A stretch of DNA of 64,000 bases from Verrucomicrobiota bacterium (GTDB lineage Bacteria; Verrucomicrobiota; Lentisphaeria; JABSQK01; JAJFLO01), in the NCBI GenBank assembly GCA_021772615.1, contig JAJFLQ010000021.1, positions 1 through 64,000 of the forward strand, in the 5' to 3' direction. The translations under genes and the position numbers were made by a program. Under the pieces are notes generated by a model. The model was given only the letters and a program-made list of their open reading frames with translations, did not search any database and was not told where the DNA came from. This document shows positions 42,717 through 51,865 of the stretch, in pieces. Position 1 is the first letter of the stretch; each line of letters starts with the position of its first letter.

Positions 42717-43883
42717 ATGACTATCCTTCACGTGATCTCCAGTCTCGAACGCCGTCACGGCGGGCCGATCGCAGCGCTCGCTGGACTGGTTCGCGCGCAA
42801 TGCCGCGCCGGCCACGCCGTAGCCGTTGCTGCGCCGCCCGCTGCGCCTGAGGCCGACACGATCGAACCCGAATTGAAAGCGGCCGGCGGCAGCGTCACCA
42901 ATGTGCCGGTGCTGCGGCCGTTTCGTGGCTACGCCGCCGCAAAAGCAGCGCTTTCTGGTGGCATCTCGGCAGCCGATATTGTCCACATCCACGGCGTGTG
43001 GGAGGAAATTCTCTACCAGGCTGCCGTCCTCGCCCGCGAACACGACATACCCTATCTCATTCGCACCTGCGGCATGCTGGATCGCTGGAGCCTGTCGCAA
43101 AAGCCGTTGAAAAAGCGCGTCTATCTGGCCTTGCGGCTGAAGCGTGTCCTGCGCTGCGCGGCCGCTGTGCACACGACGGCTGAGTCCGAACGCGGGCATG
43201 TCAGCAGGATTGGCGGAGTAAGGACTGTGGTCGTACCGAACGGACTGGATCTTTCCGTCTTTCGTAACCTCACGGCAGACAATTATTACGCGTGCAACCA
43301 CCCATCAATCAAGGACAAGACGATCGTGTTGTTCCTTGGCCGGCTGCACCCCAAAAAGGGGGTCCAGCTGCTCATTCCCGCGTTCAGGAAATGTCGCGCA
43401 GCGAATGCTGTACTGGTCATCGCCGGACCGGACCACGACGGGTATCGACATGAACTGGAGGAATTGGCGGCATCGAGCGATGATGAATCGCCAATCTTGT
43501 TTTGTGGGCCGATCTATGGCGACGACCGCTTCCGTGCGATGCGCGACGCCGATCTATTCGTGCTGCCCAGCTTTCAGGAAAATTTCGGCATCGCCGTGGC
43601 CGAGGCAATGGCGGCCGGCACGCCGGTCATTGTGTCGGATCAGGTGGCGCTGGAATCCGAAGTCCGGGGGTCTGGCGGGGGTGCCGTTACATCCTGCGAT
43701 GTAGACAGTATCGCGCGTGCGTTGAGCACGTGGTTGGGTGACGCTGCATTGCGGGAAGAGGCAGGAATTCGTGCCGGTAATTTCGCGCAGGAAACGTTTA
43801 GTTGGGACCGATTGGCCGAGCGGTTAGACGAGATCTATTCCCAGAAATGCGATTCATGGGAAAGGTCCGAACCGGGCCGTTAA
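42717..43883 (+). CDS. Glycosyltransferase family 4 (GT-B fold)
   Basis: Codes for 388 aa from the ATG at 42717, where the family's N-terminus MTILHVISSLERRHGGP begins; a GTG twelve codons upstream would only add a basic tail. The second domain carries VLFLGRLHPKKGVQLLIPAF, VIAGPDHDGYRHELEEL and the donor-binding motif SFQENFGIAVAEAMAAGTPVI. This is the third consecutive gene of the plus-strand polysaccharide set after the first GT4 and asnB. No ribosome binding site is obvious. The donor and acceptor sugars cannot be told. Confidence 0.92.
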   Translation: MTILHVISSLERRHGGPIAALAGLVRAQCRAGHAVAVAAPPAAPEADTIEPELKAAGGSVTNVPVLRPFRGYAAAKAALSGGISAADIVHIHGVWEEILYQAAVLAREHDIPYLIRTCGMLDRWSLSQKPLKKRVYLALRLKRVLRCAAAVHTTAESERGHVSRIGGVRTVVVPNGLDLSVFRNLTADNYYACNHPSIKDKTIVLFLGRLHPKKGVQLLIPAFRKCRAANAVLVIAGPDHDGYRHELEELAASSDDESPILFCGPIYGDDRFRAMRDADLFVLPSFQENFGIAVAEAMAAGTPVIVSDQVALESEVRGSGGGAVTSCDVDSIARALSTWLGDAALREEAGIRAGNFAQETFSWDRLAERLDEIYSQKCDSWERSEPGR

Positions 43884-43893
43884 GGATTGACTA

Positions 43894-44622
43894 TCAGCGA
43901 ATCTTCACTGACCATATCCTGGGCCGAATCCATCCCATGCCGAGGATTCCCAGTAACATCATCGCGTAGGTCGACGGTTCGGGGATGACTGCGCCTTGTG
44001 TAAAGGTAAAGCTGGATATCTCCGCCTCGGCGTTTTCGCCAAATGTGCCATCGCCAATTAAGAGTCTGTTCGGGGTGACAGCGAGAAACGGTGAACCTGA
44101 CGATACAAATTGGCCGTCGATGAAAAGGTCGTAACCAACCCCGGGCGTGATGTCCAATTGATAGTCGTGGAATTGCGTGTTATCAAAAGCAGCTGTTATG
44201 AAGTTTACGCCAACATCCGTTATACTGTTGGGACTAATGGCAATTCCAAATACTTCCGTTCCTGTTTGGGCGAAAAAGCCAAATCCGTGATCACTACTAA
44301 CGGATAAAACTTCGGTCTGCAAGACTCTCGCAGTGATTGCGATGGAAAACGGATCGAGCGGATCTATCACGTTGTCCAATACGTAACGAGGAATAACAGT
44401 TCCCTGACCTATTGCGTTCTGGATCAATTTTGTACCGTCGACGCTAAATACATCATTTTCTGAAACTGCTCCGTTGGGTTCGAAGACCCAGCCCTGAGCA
44501 CTTGGGAGTGAAGAGAAATCTAGCGTTACAATCGCAGCGTGAGTGCTGGCTGTTAGAAGACCGATATTAAAGATGCTCCAAATAATAAGTTGCTTACTGT
44601 TAACAGATTTCACGGATGTCAT
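43894..44622 (-). CDS. PEP-CTERM sorting-domain exported protein
   Basis: Codes for 242 aa. An N-terminal signal (LIIWSIFNIGLLTASTHA) precedes a mature region rich in Asn, Thr and Phe, probably a beta-sandwich resembling a lectin or laminin-G-like domain (VTLDFSSLPSAQGWVF, FDNTQFHDYQLDI, YDLFIDG). The C-terminus VIPEPSTYAMMLLGILGMGW then basic residues is a standard PEP-CTERM tripartite signal, cleaved by an exosortase and often found with exopolysaccharide loci. It is convergent with the polysaccharide genes at 39.6-43.9 kb. No exosortase (xrt) gene is seen in the window. Confidence 0.9.
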   Translation of the reverse strand: MTSVKSVNSKQLIIWSIFNIGLLTASTHAAIVTLDFSSLPSAQGWVFEPNGAVSENDVFSVDGTKLIQNAIGQGTVIPRYVLDNVIDPLDPFSIAITARVLQTEVLSVSSDHGFGFFAQTGTEVFGIAISPNSITDVGVNFITAAFDNTQFHDYQLDITPGVGYDLFIDGQFVSSGSPFLAVTPNRLLIGDGTFGENAEAEISSFTFTQGAVIPEPSTYAMMLLGILGMGWIRPRIWSVKIR

Positions 44623-44853
44623 AGTCCTTAATTTTTTGATTGAACGGTGTTAGGTGAAGGGAACTCTTGCAGTCGTTTGAGAAATGTACTGGGAGGGATT
44701 CTAAACGATTTGATACGTTAACAGGCACCGCATCCGGAATCAATCTCTCTGAGCCTTTTTTTGGGGGAAAGTGACACGCCGTGTGCAATGGGCCCTCTAG
44801 AACAGCTTGTGTTCATTGCTGCAAGACTGCGACACGCAGCGATTAGTTGCGTC

Positions 44854-46359
44854 TTACTTTCCGGAAATCACGGTCTCGCGCAATTTCAGATTCATCTTGC
44901 CGAGCCTTTCTGCAAGCGCGCGTATCGTCTTCTCCATCCAGTACGGGAGCTTGTGCAGATTTAGCGAGAAAATGTCCTTGTTCAGCACCAACGCTTCGGT
45001 GGGTTCAAGGGCAACCGCGTTGGCGGTTCTTGGTTCGCTCGTAATCAACGCCATCTCGCCGACAATGTCGCCCTTTTCCAGCGTTCCGAGAATGATTTTT
45101 TCGCCCTTGGCTTCGGAGTAGACGCGCACCCGCCCTTTGACAATGAGATAGGATTTCTCGCCTCGTCGCCCCTGCTTCAGGAGATACTCGCCTTTTGTAA
45201 ATACCTCTGATTCAAATTCCATCCTGCCGGAGACCAGGTTGTCGAGATCGCGGATTATCTCAACCGCGGCGGTGTAGCGGTTGCCCTTGAAGGGCGCCAT
45301 CGCCTTCTCAATGATTCGGCTCACTTCCCGCGACAGTTGATAATTACTGCGATACCAGAGGTCCTCGGGCCGGATGTAGTCACACCGGCGCGCTTTCTTC
45401 ACGACGTCTTTTATGTCGAATCCGACATACGGCGCATCGAACGTGAACATGTGATACAAGGTTGCCCCGAGCAGAAAGATATCGCTGAGTTGGTCGATGT
45501 CGTCGGCATCGCCGAATGCCTGTTCGGGGGACATGTAAGCCGGCGACCCCTTGATCACGCCGCGCTGTGTGCTGTCTGGTGCGATACTGCCGTCGAGCCC
45601 GGAATCGGTGGGGCTGGCCGGCCAGCTGTTCATCTCCGATCGACCAAGTTTCTTTGCGAGTCCCCAGTCGAGCAGCAAGACCTCACCGTATTTTCCTACC
45701 CATATATTGGAGGGTTTGATGTCGCGGTGAATAATATTCTTCGAATGTGCATACGATACGGCCTCGCAAACCTTCCGGAAAATATTGATCAGCGTAAACA
45801 AATCGTATTTGTCGGTGTATTCGGGGTCCTGCCGCACGATCGCCGCGATAATGTCGGCGAGCGACTGGCCGTGTGTATATCCCATCGTGAAGTAGATGCC
45901 AGTACCGCTGCGAAACCCCAGGTCCAGCGTCGAGATAATATTGGGATGGACCAGTTCTCCGGTGATACGTGCTTCGGTGATGAACTGCCTGACCGCGATC
46001 TCGTCGTCCCGGTGTTTTGGAAGCATGATCTTGAGGATCGACGGCCGCCGAATGTGTTTATCATAGACAAAAAACACCTCGCCCATTCCGCCCTCGGCAA
46101 CCTTTTGCAGAATATCGTATTTTTTCTCGTAATCGAATGTCTTGTTGCCAAGAAGATTCTCGATCAAATCGTCGTGTTCGTCGGTATCCGCCCGGTCGCC
46201 GAGCGCCGCCGAGTCGATGACCACGTCGTTGCCCTTTTTCATCAACGCGCTGACCTGCATCGGGAACTCGGTGATCTTGTCTTCGGTCTCGATGATAATG
46301 GACGCCATCCCGTGGTCGGTCGCGGTGTCGCCCTGTTGCCGGTCGATGTTGTTTTTCAT
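44854..46359 (-). CDS. Hanks-type Ser/Thr protein kinase with C-terminal cyclic-nucleotide-binding domain
   Basis: Codes for 501 aa from ATG 46359, preceded by GAGGGGG at a spacing of 11; an ATG at 46386 or a TTG at 46401 are alternatives. After a 75-residue head comes a full kinase domain (about 80-360): glycine loop AEGGMGEVF, Lys110 in ILKIM, catalytic HRDIKPSN, then DWG in place of the usual DFG, and GSPAYMSPEQA. Residues about 375-490 form a cyclic-nucleotide-binding beta-barrel (KGEYLLKQGRRGEKSYLIVKG, LEKGDIVGEMAL). Kinase plus cNMP domain implies regulation by cAMP or cGMP. It is divergent from the receiver-kinase gene at 46666 and shares a ~300-bp control region with it. Confidence 0.92.
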   Translation of the reverse strand: MKNNIDRQQGDTATDHGMASIIIETEDKITEFPMQVSALMKKGNDVVIDSAALGDRADTDEHDDLIENLLGNKTFDYEKKYDILQKVAEGGMGEVFFVYDKHIRRPSILKIMLPKHRDDEIAVRQFITEARITGELVHPNIISTLDLGFRSGTGIYFTMGYTHGQSLADIIAAIVRQDPEYTDKYDLFTLINIFRKVCEAVSYAHSKNIIHRDIKPSNIWVGKYGEVLLLDWGLAKKLGRSEMNSWPASPTDSGLDGSIAPDSTQRGVIKGSPAYMSPEQAFGDADDIDQLSDIFLLGATLYHMFTFDAPYVGFDIKDVVKKARRCDYIRPEDLWYRSNYQLSREVSRIIEKAMAPFKGNRYTAAVEIIRDLDNLVSGRMEFESEVFTKGEYLLKQGRRGEKSYLIVKGRVRVYSEAKGEKIILGTLEKGDIVGEMALITSEPRTANAVALEPTEALVLNKDIFSLNLHKLPYWMEKTIRALAERLGKMNLKLRETVISGK

Positions 46360-46665
46360 GGCAGTTGAATCCCCCTCTTCTTTCATGGTCGTTGCGTCCA
46401 AGATACAATCCCGTCACCGGTTTTCAAGCATGCCGAGATGATCGTTTTCCGTACTCGAACGGATGGCATCGGGCGGCACGCGGGACCGACGCAGGCGCGC
46501 CAATTAGCGTATGCGCCGCCGAGGATAGTCGGCATGCGCCGCAGGGCGTTTGCACTTAAATCGGGATGAACCTAATGTACGTTCGCAGAACCATGCGGCG
46601 ACATCCGCTCCACTGCACTGCCGGCGCGGGTTTTACATCGTGCCGCACGCTCCAAAATCAAATCC

Positions 46666-47940
46666 ATGGTCACAGCGATGAACGCCACAATTTGCGCAGA
46701 CGACGAAGTACATATGCTGAGCTTCTACGAGGCGATTCTCGAGCCCAAAGGATACGCGGTGCGCTGTGTATTGTCCGGAAGCGAGGCCATTGAGGCCCAC
46801 CGCCGGGACAAAGCGGATCTGCTCATTCTCGATATCGATATGCCCGGTAAATCCGGTATAGACGTGTGTCGTGAACTGCGGGCCCGGGGCGATTCCGTTC
46901 CGATTGTACTAATCTCCGCCCACGATTCGGAGGCGAAAATTCGCGAAGGTCTCTCAGCCGGGGCCGATGATTACATCGTAAAACCGTGTAAGGCCGGTGA
47001 GTTGCTTGCCAAGGCGGGCGCGATTCTCGCACATCATCGCTGCGGATTCCGCCATCACGATCCGGTGATTCCGGGGTTCCGGTTAATCGAAGAATTGGGT
47101 GAAGGCGCGATGGGTATTGTTTATATCGCTGCAAAGGCCGACGGCGGTTCAGATCGCAAATTCGCCGTAAAGGTGTGCAAGTCAGGCCAGAAGAATAAAG
47201 GTGATGAGAAATGCGAGTCTTATAAGCGGTTTCTTCGCGAAGCGGAAGCCGCTTCTCGTGTAAACCATCCGAATGTTGTTCGTATCGAGGATTTTGGCAT
47301 GTGCCCCGGCAGCAACATGCCGTACATCGTCATGGAATACATCGACGGCCGACTGCTCACGGATATCAATTCAGATTCGGGCGCGCTTACGCTCGATCAG
47401 CGATGTCGGGTTATCCGCCAGGTGGCAGCGGCGTTGACGGCGATTCACGGTCAAAAAATCTGTCACCGCGACATCAAGCCCCAGAACATCATCGTCGATG
47501 CCGACCTGCATGTGAACGTAATGGACTTCGGCATCGCGCGGCTTCCAGACCGCTTGACGTCCATAACCACACATCTGATCGGCACGCCGAACTACATTGC
47601 GCCGGAAGCGTTTTTGTCGTCGGATGTCGATCATCGTGCCGACATCTTTTCGCTCGGTGTGGTTGCCTACGAGCATTTTCTCGGGCGATTGCCGTTCGTA
47701 GCCGGCAGTATTCCTGTGCTCGCGAACATGGTGCAGCACGAACGGCCTACGGCGCCGCGAGATATCGACCCGGAATTTCCCCCGGCTCTGGAGATGATCA
47801 TTGGTCGGATGTTGGAGAAATTGCCTGCGGACCGTTATGCATGTGCCGCGGATATTGTCGCCGACTTCGACCGTTTTATTGCGGGCAATGCCGGCGATCA
47901 ACGGCCCCCGCAGGTGGTTGCAAACAGGGTTTGGGCGTAA
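46666..47940 (+). CDS. Receiver domain fused to Hanks-type Ser/Thr protein kinase
   Basis: Codes for 424 aa. Residues 8-122 are a CheY-like receiver: acidic pair in ADDE, phospho-acceptor Asp56 in LILDIDMPG, Ser/Thr in ISAHD and Lys in VKPCK. Residues 137-405 form a Ser/Thr kinase: glycine loop LGEGAMGIVY, Lys169 in FAVKV, catalytic HRDIKPQN, DFG and GTPNYIAPEA. All catalytic residues are present. No transmembrane helix is visible, so it is a cytosolic switch probably driven by phosphorylation of Asp56 from a histidine kinase. Only two bases separate its stop from the TIR-SLOG gene, so the two are co-translated. Another start at ATG 46678 is possible. Confidence 0.93.
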   Translation: MVTAMNATICADDEVHMLSFYEAILEPKGYAVRCVLSGSEAIEAHRRDKADLLILDIDMPGKSGIDVCRELRARGDSVPIVLISAHDSEAKIREGLSAGADDYIVKPCKAGELLAKAGAILAHHRCGFRHHDPVIPGFRLIEELGEGAMGIVYIAAKADGGSDRKFAVKVCKSGQKNKGDEKCESYKRFLREAEAASRVNHPNVVRIEDFGMCPGSNMPYIVMEYIDGRLLTDINSDSGALTLDQRCRVIRQVAAALTAIHGQKICHRDIKPQNIIVDADLHVNVMDFGIARLPDRLTSITTHLIGTPNYIAPEAFLSSDVDHRADIFSLGVVAYEHFLGRLPFVAGSIPVLANMVQHERPTAPRDIDPEFPPALEMIIGRMLEKLPADRYACAADIVADFDRFIAGNAGDQRPPQVVANRVWA

Positions 47941-47942
47941 CG

Positions 47943-50096
47943 ATGGATGCCTCTCCCGGTACGCCGACGTCCGCGCCTCTGCACGTATACGTATGCTGGC
48001 ATCCGCGGTGCGTCGAGGGTGCCCGCTACGCCGAAAGTGTGTTCCGTGTTCTTACCGATGACGTCGGTGTACCCGACGAAACCGCGCCGGGGATTCCGGT
48101 CTATTTTCGCAGCGAACCGGCGCCGGACCGGAATACACCGGCTGACATTCCGTTTGCCGAGGCCGACCACGTCGCCCTGGTGATGCTGATCGAAGAAAAC
48201 ATGGTGATCGATCCGGACTGGCGCACGTACATCGAACAGTTGTATGGTCATGTCGTTCATTCAGATGCCGATCGCTGTCGTGCCGAAATGATCGCCGTGC
48301 CGCTCAGTAGCGCAGCAAGAAGTGTGCAGGGCGGAATCTGCCGCAGCCGATTCGTGCAGATCGATAGGTGCGATGATCCTTCCGGCACGGATGACGACGT
48401 GTTCATGCGTCGGTCACGCCGCCTTATTGGCGGCGTCAGTTTCGAAATTGCGCGACTGTTACGGATGGATCATGATTCCGCTCCGCTCTCGGTGTATATC
48501 AGCCACGCGCGCGGCGAAGGGCGCGAAATTGCCGAAACAATCCGCGATCGGCATTGTGTTACGTATCCCGTTGTCCTGTCATGCGATCACACCAATTCAG
48601 GACCTGGCGTCGGTATCGCCAATGCTGTTGAACGAGAGGTGACCGTCGATTCTGCCGCCGTGATCGTTGTAGAAACAGACCTGTACGGCGCCTCGGAACG
48701 GTGCCGTCGCGAATGGCTCTGGGCGAGAACGCCATGTCCCGTCGCTGCCGACGTGCATGGTCAACGTCCGGTAATCATCGTTGATGCCATTCGCGCAGGC
48801 AGCAATCGCCGGTTATTCGCTGCGGACGGCGTCCTTGCCGTGCCTTGGGACGAAAACGAGATTTCATGGATTCTCGACCGCCTGATGGTCGACGTTGTCC
48901 GCATGCAGTATTATCGCCTGCTGTCGGAGGCGGTGCGTGGCCGACACAAGTGGCCGGGAAAACCGATATTTCTCGCCGCCAGGCCGGATTTGTTGAACGT
49001 GCTCACCCTATGTGGCTCCGGGATCGGCACCGTTTTGGTTTACCCCGATCCGCCTCTCGGGGTTGCGGACGCCGCTGCGATCCGCACCGCATCACACGGA
49101 ATTGTCGTGACGTCACCGTCCATGTGTCCGTTGGCCGGTGCAGACAGTGGCGGATCCGCGACCAGTACCGGTGACACGTCACCGGTACTGGTCGCGGTCT
49201 CTTTCTACCCCAGTCCAGATGCGCGTGCACGCGGCTACAGCGATCTTCACCTTGACAGTGCGATGTCCGGTATTGTCCGCGTCCTGCTTGCGCATTGTTT
49301 CGATCTCGTGCTACCCGGAATCATCGATACAGAACGTGCGAATAGCCGGCTGTTCGAATGCGCGCGCAAATACACGGCGCTTCCGCTTCGGTTGCCTGCA
49401 ACAGGTGACGGTGTACGATCGCGGCTGCGTTTTTATGTACCCTGGCCGCTGTATCTCGAACTAAGCGCACCGTGCGAGGCGGTTCTGTCGGCCGCAGCCG
49501 AAATCGTCAAGGTAGACCCGCCTGACGGGCTCAAAATAAACCCGGACTATGCCCCGCCGGAGAATGATGACTCTCCGTACTCTGCTTATCGCAGGGCACG
49601 GTGCATTACCGGCATGCGGGAGCGTCTGTCAACAGATACCAGGGCTGCAATCATCGGCGGCGGCGGTATCTCCGGTTTCCGGGGAAAACTGCCTGACGTA
49701 CTTGAGGAGGTCGGGCTTGCGCTGGCAGCTGGTAAACCCCTGTTCCTGCTTGGGGCGTTTGGCGGCTGCACGGGCTTTATTGTCGACGCCATCCAGATGC
49801 CGGACGCCTATCCCGAACCGCTCACCTATGCGTATCAGGTCGAGGTCATTGCCAGGGAGGCCGGGTTCGCTGTCACCGGCAGCTCGCAGTCTCAGAAGGG
49901 CCACCTCGCGGCCGACTACGAAAATCTGCAGCTGGCGATCACCGCGGTAAACGACGATACCGTCTACGGCGGGTTGCATAACGGACTGTCTGTCGGCGAA
50001 AACGAAGAGCTGTTTCACAGCAGCGACATTCGTCGGATTACGGCACTGATCGTCAAGGGACTCGCAATCGTTGCGCCATCGGAAAACCGTACATGA
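47943..50096 (+). CDS. TIR-domain protein with C-terminal SLOG (nucleotide-sensing) domain
   Basis: Codes for 717 aa from ATG 47943. Residues about 12-175 form an N-terminal TIR-like Rossmannoid unit (LHVYVCWHPRCVEGARYA, ALVMLIEEN) without an obvious catalytic Glu. Residues about 182-305 are a classical TIR domain: LSVYISHARGEGREIAE, a middle strand VIVVETDLYGAS and the helix ERCRREWLWA with candidate catalytic Glu257. Residues about 415-715 match the SLOG superfamily (cluster-2 type): VAVSFYPSPDARARG, YVPWPLYLE, IIGGGGISGFRGKLP and FLLGAFGGCTG. SLOG domains bind nucleotides or NAD-derived ligands and often pair with TIR domains in prokaryotic conflict systems. It is coupled to the upstream REC-kinase gene. 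Enzymatic NADase activity is inference. Confidence 0.85.
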   Translation: MDASPGTPTSAPLHVYVCWHPRCVEGARYAESVFRVLTDDVGVPDETAPGIPVYFRSEPAPDRNTPADIPFAEADHVALVMLIEENMVIDPDWRTYIEQLYGHVVHSDADRCRAEMIAVPLSSAARSVQGGICRSRFVQIDRCDDPSGTDDDVFMRRSRRLIGGVSFEIARLLRMDHDSAPLSVYISHARGEGREIAETIRDRHCVTYPVVLSCDHTNSGPGVGIANAVEREVTVDSAAVIVVETDLYGASERCRREWLWARTPCPVAADVHGQRPVIIVDAIRAGSNRRLFAADGVLAVPWDENEISWILDRLMVDVVRMQYYRLLSEAVRGRHKWPGKPIFLAARPDLLNVLTLCGSGIGTVLVYPDPPLGVADAAAIRTASHGIVVTSPSMCPLAGADSGGSATSTGDTSPVLVAVSFYPSPDARARGYSDLHLDSAMSGIVRVLLAHCFDLVLPGIIDTERANSRLFECARKYTALPLRLPATGDGVRSRLRFYVPWPLYLELSAPCEAVLSAAAEIVKVDPPDGLKINPDYAPPENDDSPYSAYRRARCITGMRERLSTDTRAAIIGGGGISGFRGKLPDVLEEVGLALAAGKPLFLLGAFGGCTGFIVDAIQMPDAYPEPLTYAYQVEVIAREAGFAVTGSSQSQKGHLAADYENLQLAITAVNDDTVYGGLHNGLSVGENEELFHSSDIRRITALIVKGLAIVAPSENRT

Positions 50097-50371
50097 ATCC
50101 CGGCACGCAGCGTGGCGGCGACAGGTCAAGCTTCCAGGTATGCGACGCTTGGCGCGTTATCCCATGCATTACGTTTTTTGGTGTCCGAGGTCGATGCTTT
50201 CAGGATACGTGGCGCAATGCGATGTGGCGGTGCCGTCCCGCTTGCGGTGACAGCTCCAACGAAGGGCGTCGGGGCCGCGAATCCATAAGAATTGTACGAA
50301 ACACGTTGGCGTGATGGCCCTTCTCGCGCTCTGCAATGCGGAACCGTTTCCAATCATAACAACAATAATGC

Positions 50372-51865
50372 TCAACCGTCTGATTCGTCCAGCGCGGCCT
50401 CCGCAGGCTCGAGGCCGCGGATGTGTCTCGCTGCTTCAGCGACATACCCCTGGAGCCGCGATTGGCTCAACCCCAATTCCGTCGCCGCGTTGAATTCCGT
50501 AATTGCCGATCGGTATTTGCCTTCCGACAACAGAACCAGCCCTGACCAAAGACGCAGATGCGGACTCTGCGGATAGTGATTCCGGTATTGTTTGATGCCA
50601 CCTTCACCGCCGGACAGCAACGGTGTCGACGCCGAAATAGCGCGTTCTGCACCGAATGCGTCGTCCAGGTCGCCTGCAGTCACACGTGTGGCAAAGTGAC
50701 ATCCGGCATGACCGAGCGAGGTGATGAAACGCTCGGCGCCGGGATCGTCAACGGTTGCAGTTGTATTGGTACCGGGGATTGGCGGCGCTGACCAACGCCG
50801 ACGGCGCTTCGGGTAACGCATGATGTTCCTGTAGGTTGCCTGAAATTGCCCAGCAGCCTTCTCGGGCGAAAAATGTTCTTCTATGTGGGCTTTGGCGTTT
50901 TTCCCGATGCGCGTGCGTTCTGCAGGATGATGGTAAAGAAATTCCAGGGCCTGCCGGTACGCATCCGTGCTGTGCACAACCAATCCCGTCCTTTCGTGCT
51001 CCACCAGGTACGCCACACCGCCGTGGGGGAAAACCACCGGGGGAATCCCGCAGTACATGGCCTCCTGCAGGCTCTTCTCGCTCGTGGCGTACGTGTCTGC
51101 GCACAACGGGTAACCGAAAATATCCATCGACTCCAAGACGGGCTTGATGTTCTCCACGAATCCCTTGAAGACAAATCGTTCGGCGCTAGCCAAACCGCGG
51201 GCCTCGTCGAGCAATACATCCCGGCATCCGCCACCGCATACAATAAACCGCACCTGCGGGATCCGCGCGGCCGTGCTTATCGCTATGAAGTCCCTGTGCA
51301 TCTTGGAAAAATTCACCGTGCCGATGTAGCCGATCGTGAACGGTGCATCGTTGTTTTTCTCGAAGTGTCGCAGCCGGCCGAAATCGGCAATACCCGGGAC
51401 CACATTGATACGTTCGAACTTCTCCGTTCCTTCCAGTCGTTGAATCGACGGCACGTGTCGGCTGGCCGGCGACGTGAGCGTCACCCAGTCGGCCATATCC
51501 ACCAGCGCGTCGGTGATGATCTGGGGTGGGGCGTTGCCGAGTATCTTAAACCACAGGCACAGGCGCATCTCGGGCAGATCCCGTATCAAAAACTCAACCT
51601 GCGCGGGTGTGTTCCAGAAATGCATCTGAACGATATCAGCGGCTTTGATCTCGGAGCATATCTGCTCGTCGCTCGGCTGTCGCAGCACGGTGGCGCCGGC
51701 CTTCCTCGCGAGTATCAAGGCATACGGGTAGGCGGCGGAGGTAAGCGACATGATCCGGTGTTCATGACGACAACCGATCTCTGACATGGATGAAATCAGG
51801 GCAATGAGGGAACGGGTCGGTCCGCCGCCGGACAGCCGTTCGATAACATGCAGTATTTTACCCAT
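50372..51865 (-). CDS. Glycosyltransferase family 4 with C-terminal TPR-like extension
   Basis: Codes for 497 aa. Residues about 1-355 show the GT4 fold: MGKILHVIERLSGGGPTRSL at the start, the donor-site region FTIGYIGTVNFSKMHRDF, and YATSEKSLQEAMYCGIPPVVFPHGG in place of the standard EGFG motif. The last 130 residues are a helical tail ending in LWSGLVLLSEGKYRSAITEFNAATELGLS, a TPR repeat, which is unusual in a sugar transferase and may dock to partner enzymes. It overlaps the GT2 gene by 8 bp on the minus strand. The GT4 core is firm; the sugar is unknown. Confidence 0.88.
   Translation of the reverse strand: MGKILHVIERLSGGGPTRSLIALISSMSEIGCRHEHRIMSLTSAAYPYALILARKAGATVLRQPSDEQICSEIKAADIVQMHFWNTPAQVEFLIRDLPEMRLCLWFKILGNAPPQIITDALVDMADWVTLTSPASRHVPSIQRLEGTEKFERINVVPGIADFGRLRHFEKNNDAPFTIGYIGTVNFSKMHRDFIAISTAARIPQVRFIVCGGGCRDVLLDEARGLASAERFVFKGFVENIKPVLESMDIFGYPLCADTYATSEKSLQEAMYCGIPPVVFPHGGVAYLVEHERTGLVVHSTDAYRQALEFLYHHPAERTRIGKNAKAHIEEHFSPEKAAGQFQATYRNIMRYPKRRRRWSAPPIPGTNTTATVDDPGAERFITSLGHAGCHFATRVTAGDLDDAFGAERAISASTPLLSGGEGGIKQYRNHYPQSPHLRLWSGLVLLSEGKYRSAITEFNAATELGLSQSRLQGYVAEAARHIRGLEPAEAALDESDG

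Noticed and set aside
44623..44853. Possible small gene between PEP-CTERM and kinase genes
   Set aside because: Frames in this gap extend into the neighbouring kinase gene in the antisense direction and lack motifs.
47301..47942. Upstream extension of the TIR-SLOG reading frame into the kinase gene
   Set aside because: The frame is open across the kinase gene, but the extension is an out-of-frame shadow of it with unnatural Arg/Cys-rich composition; ATG 47943 gives a proper start.
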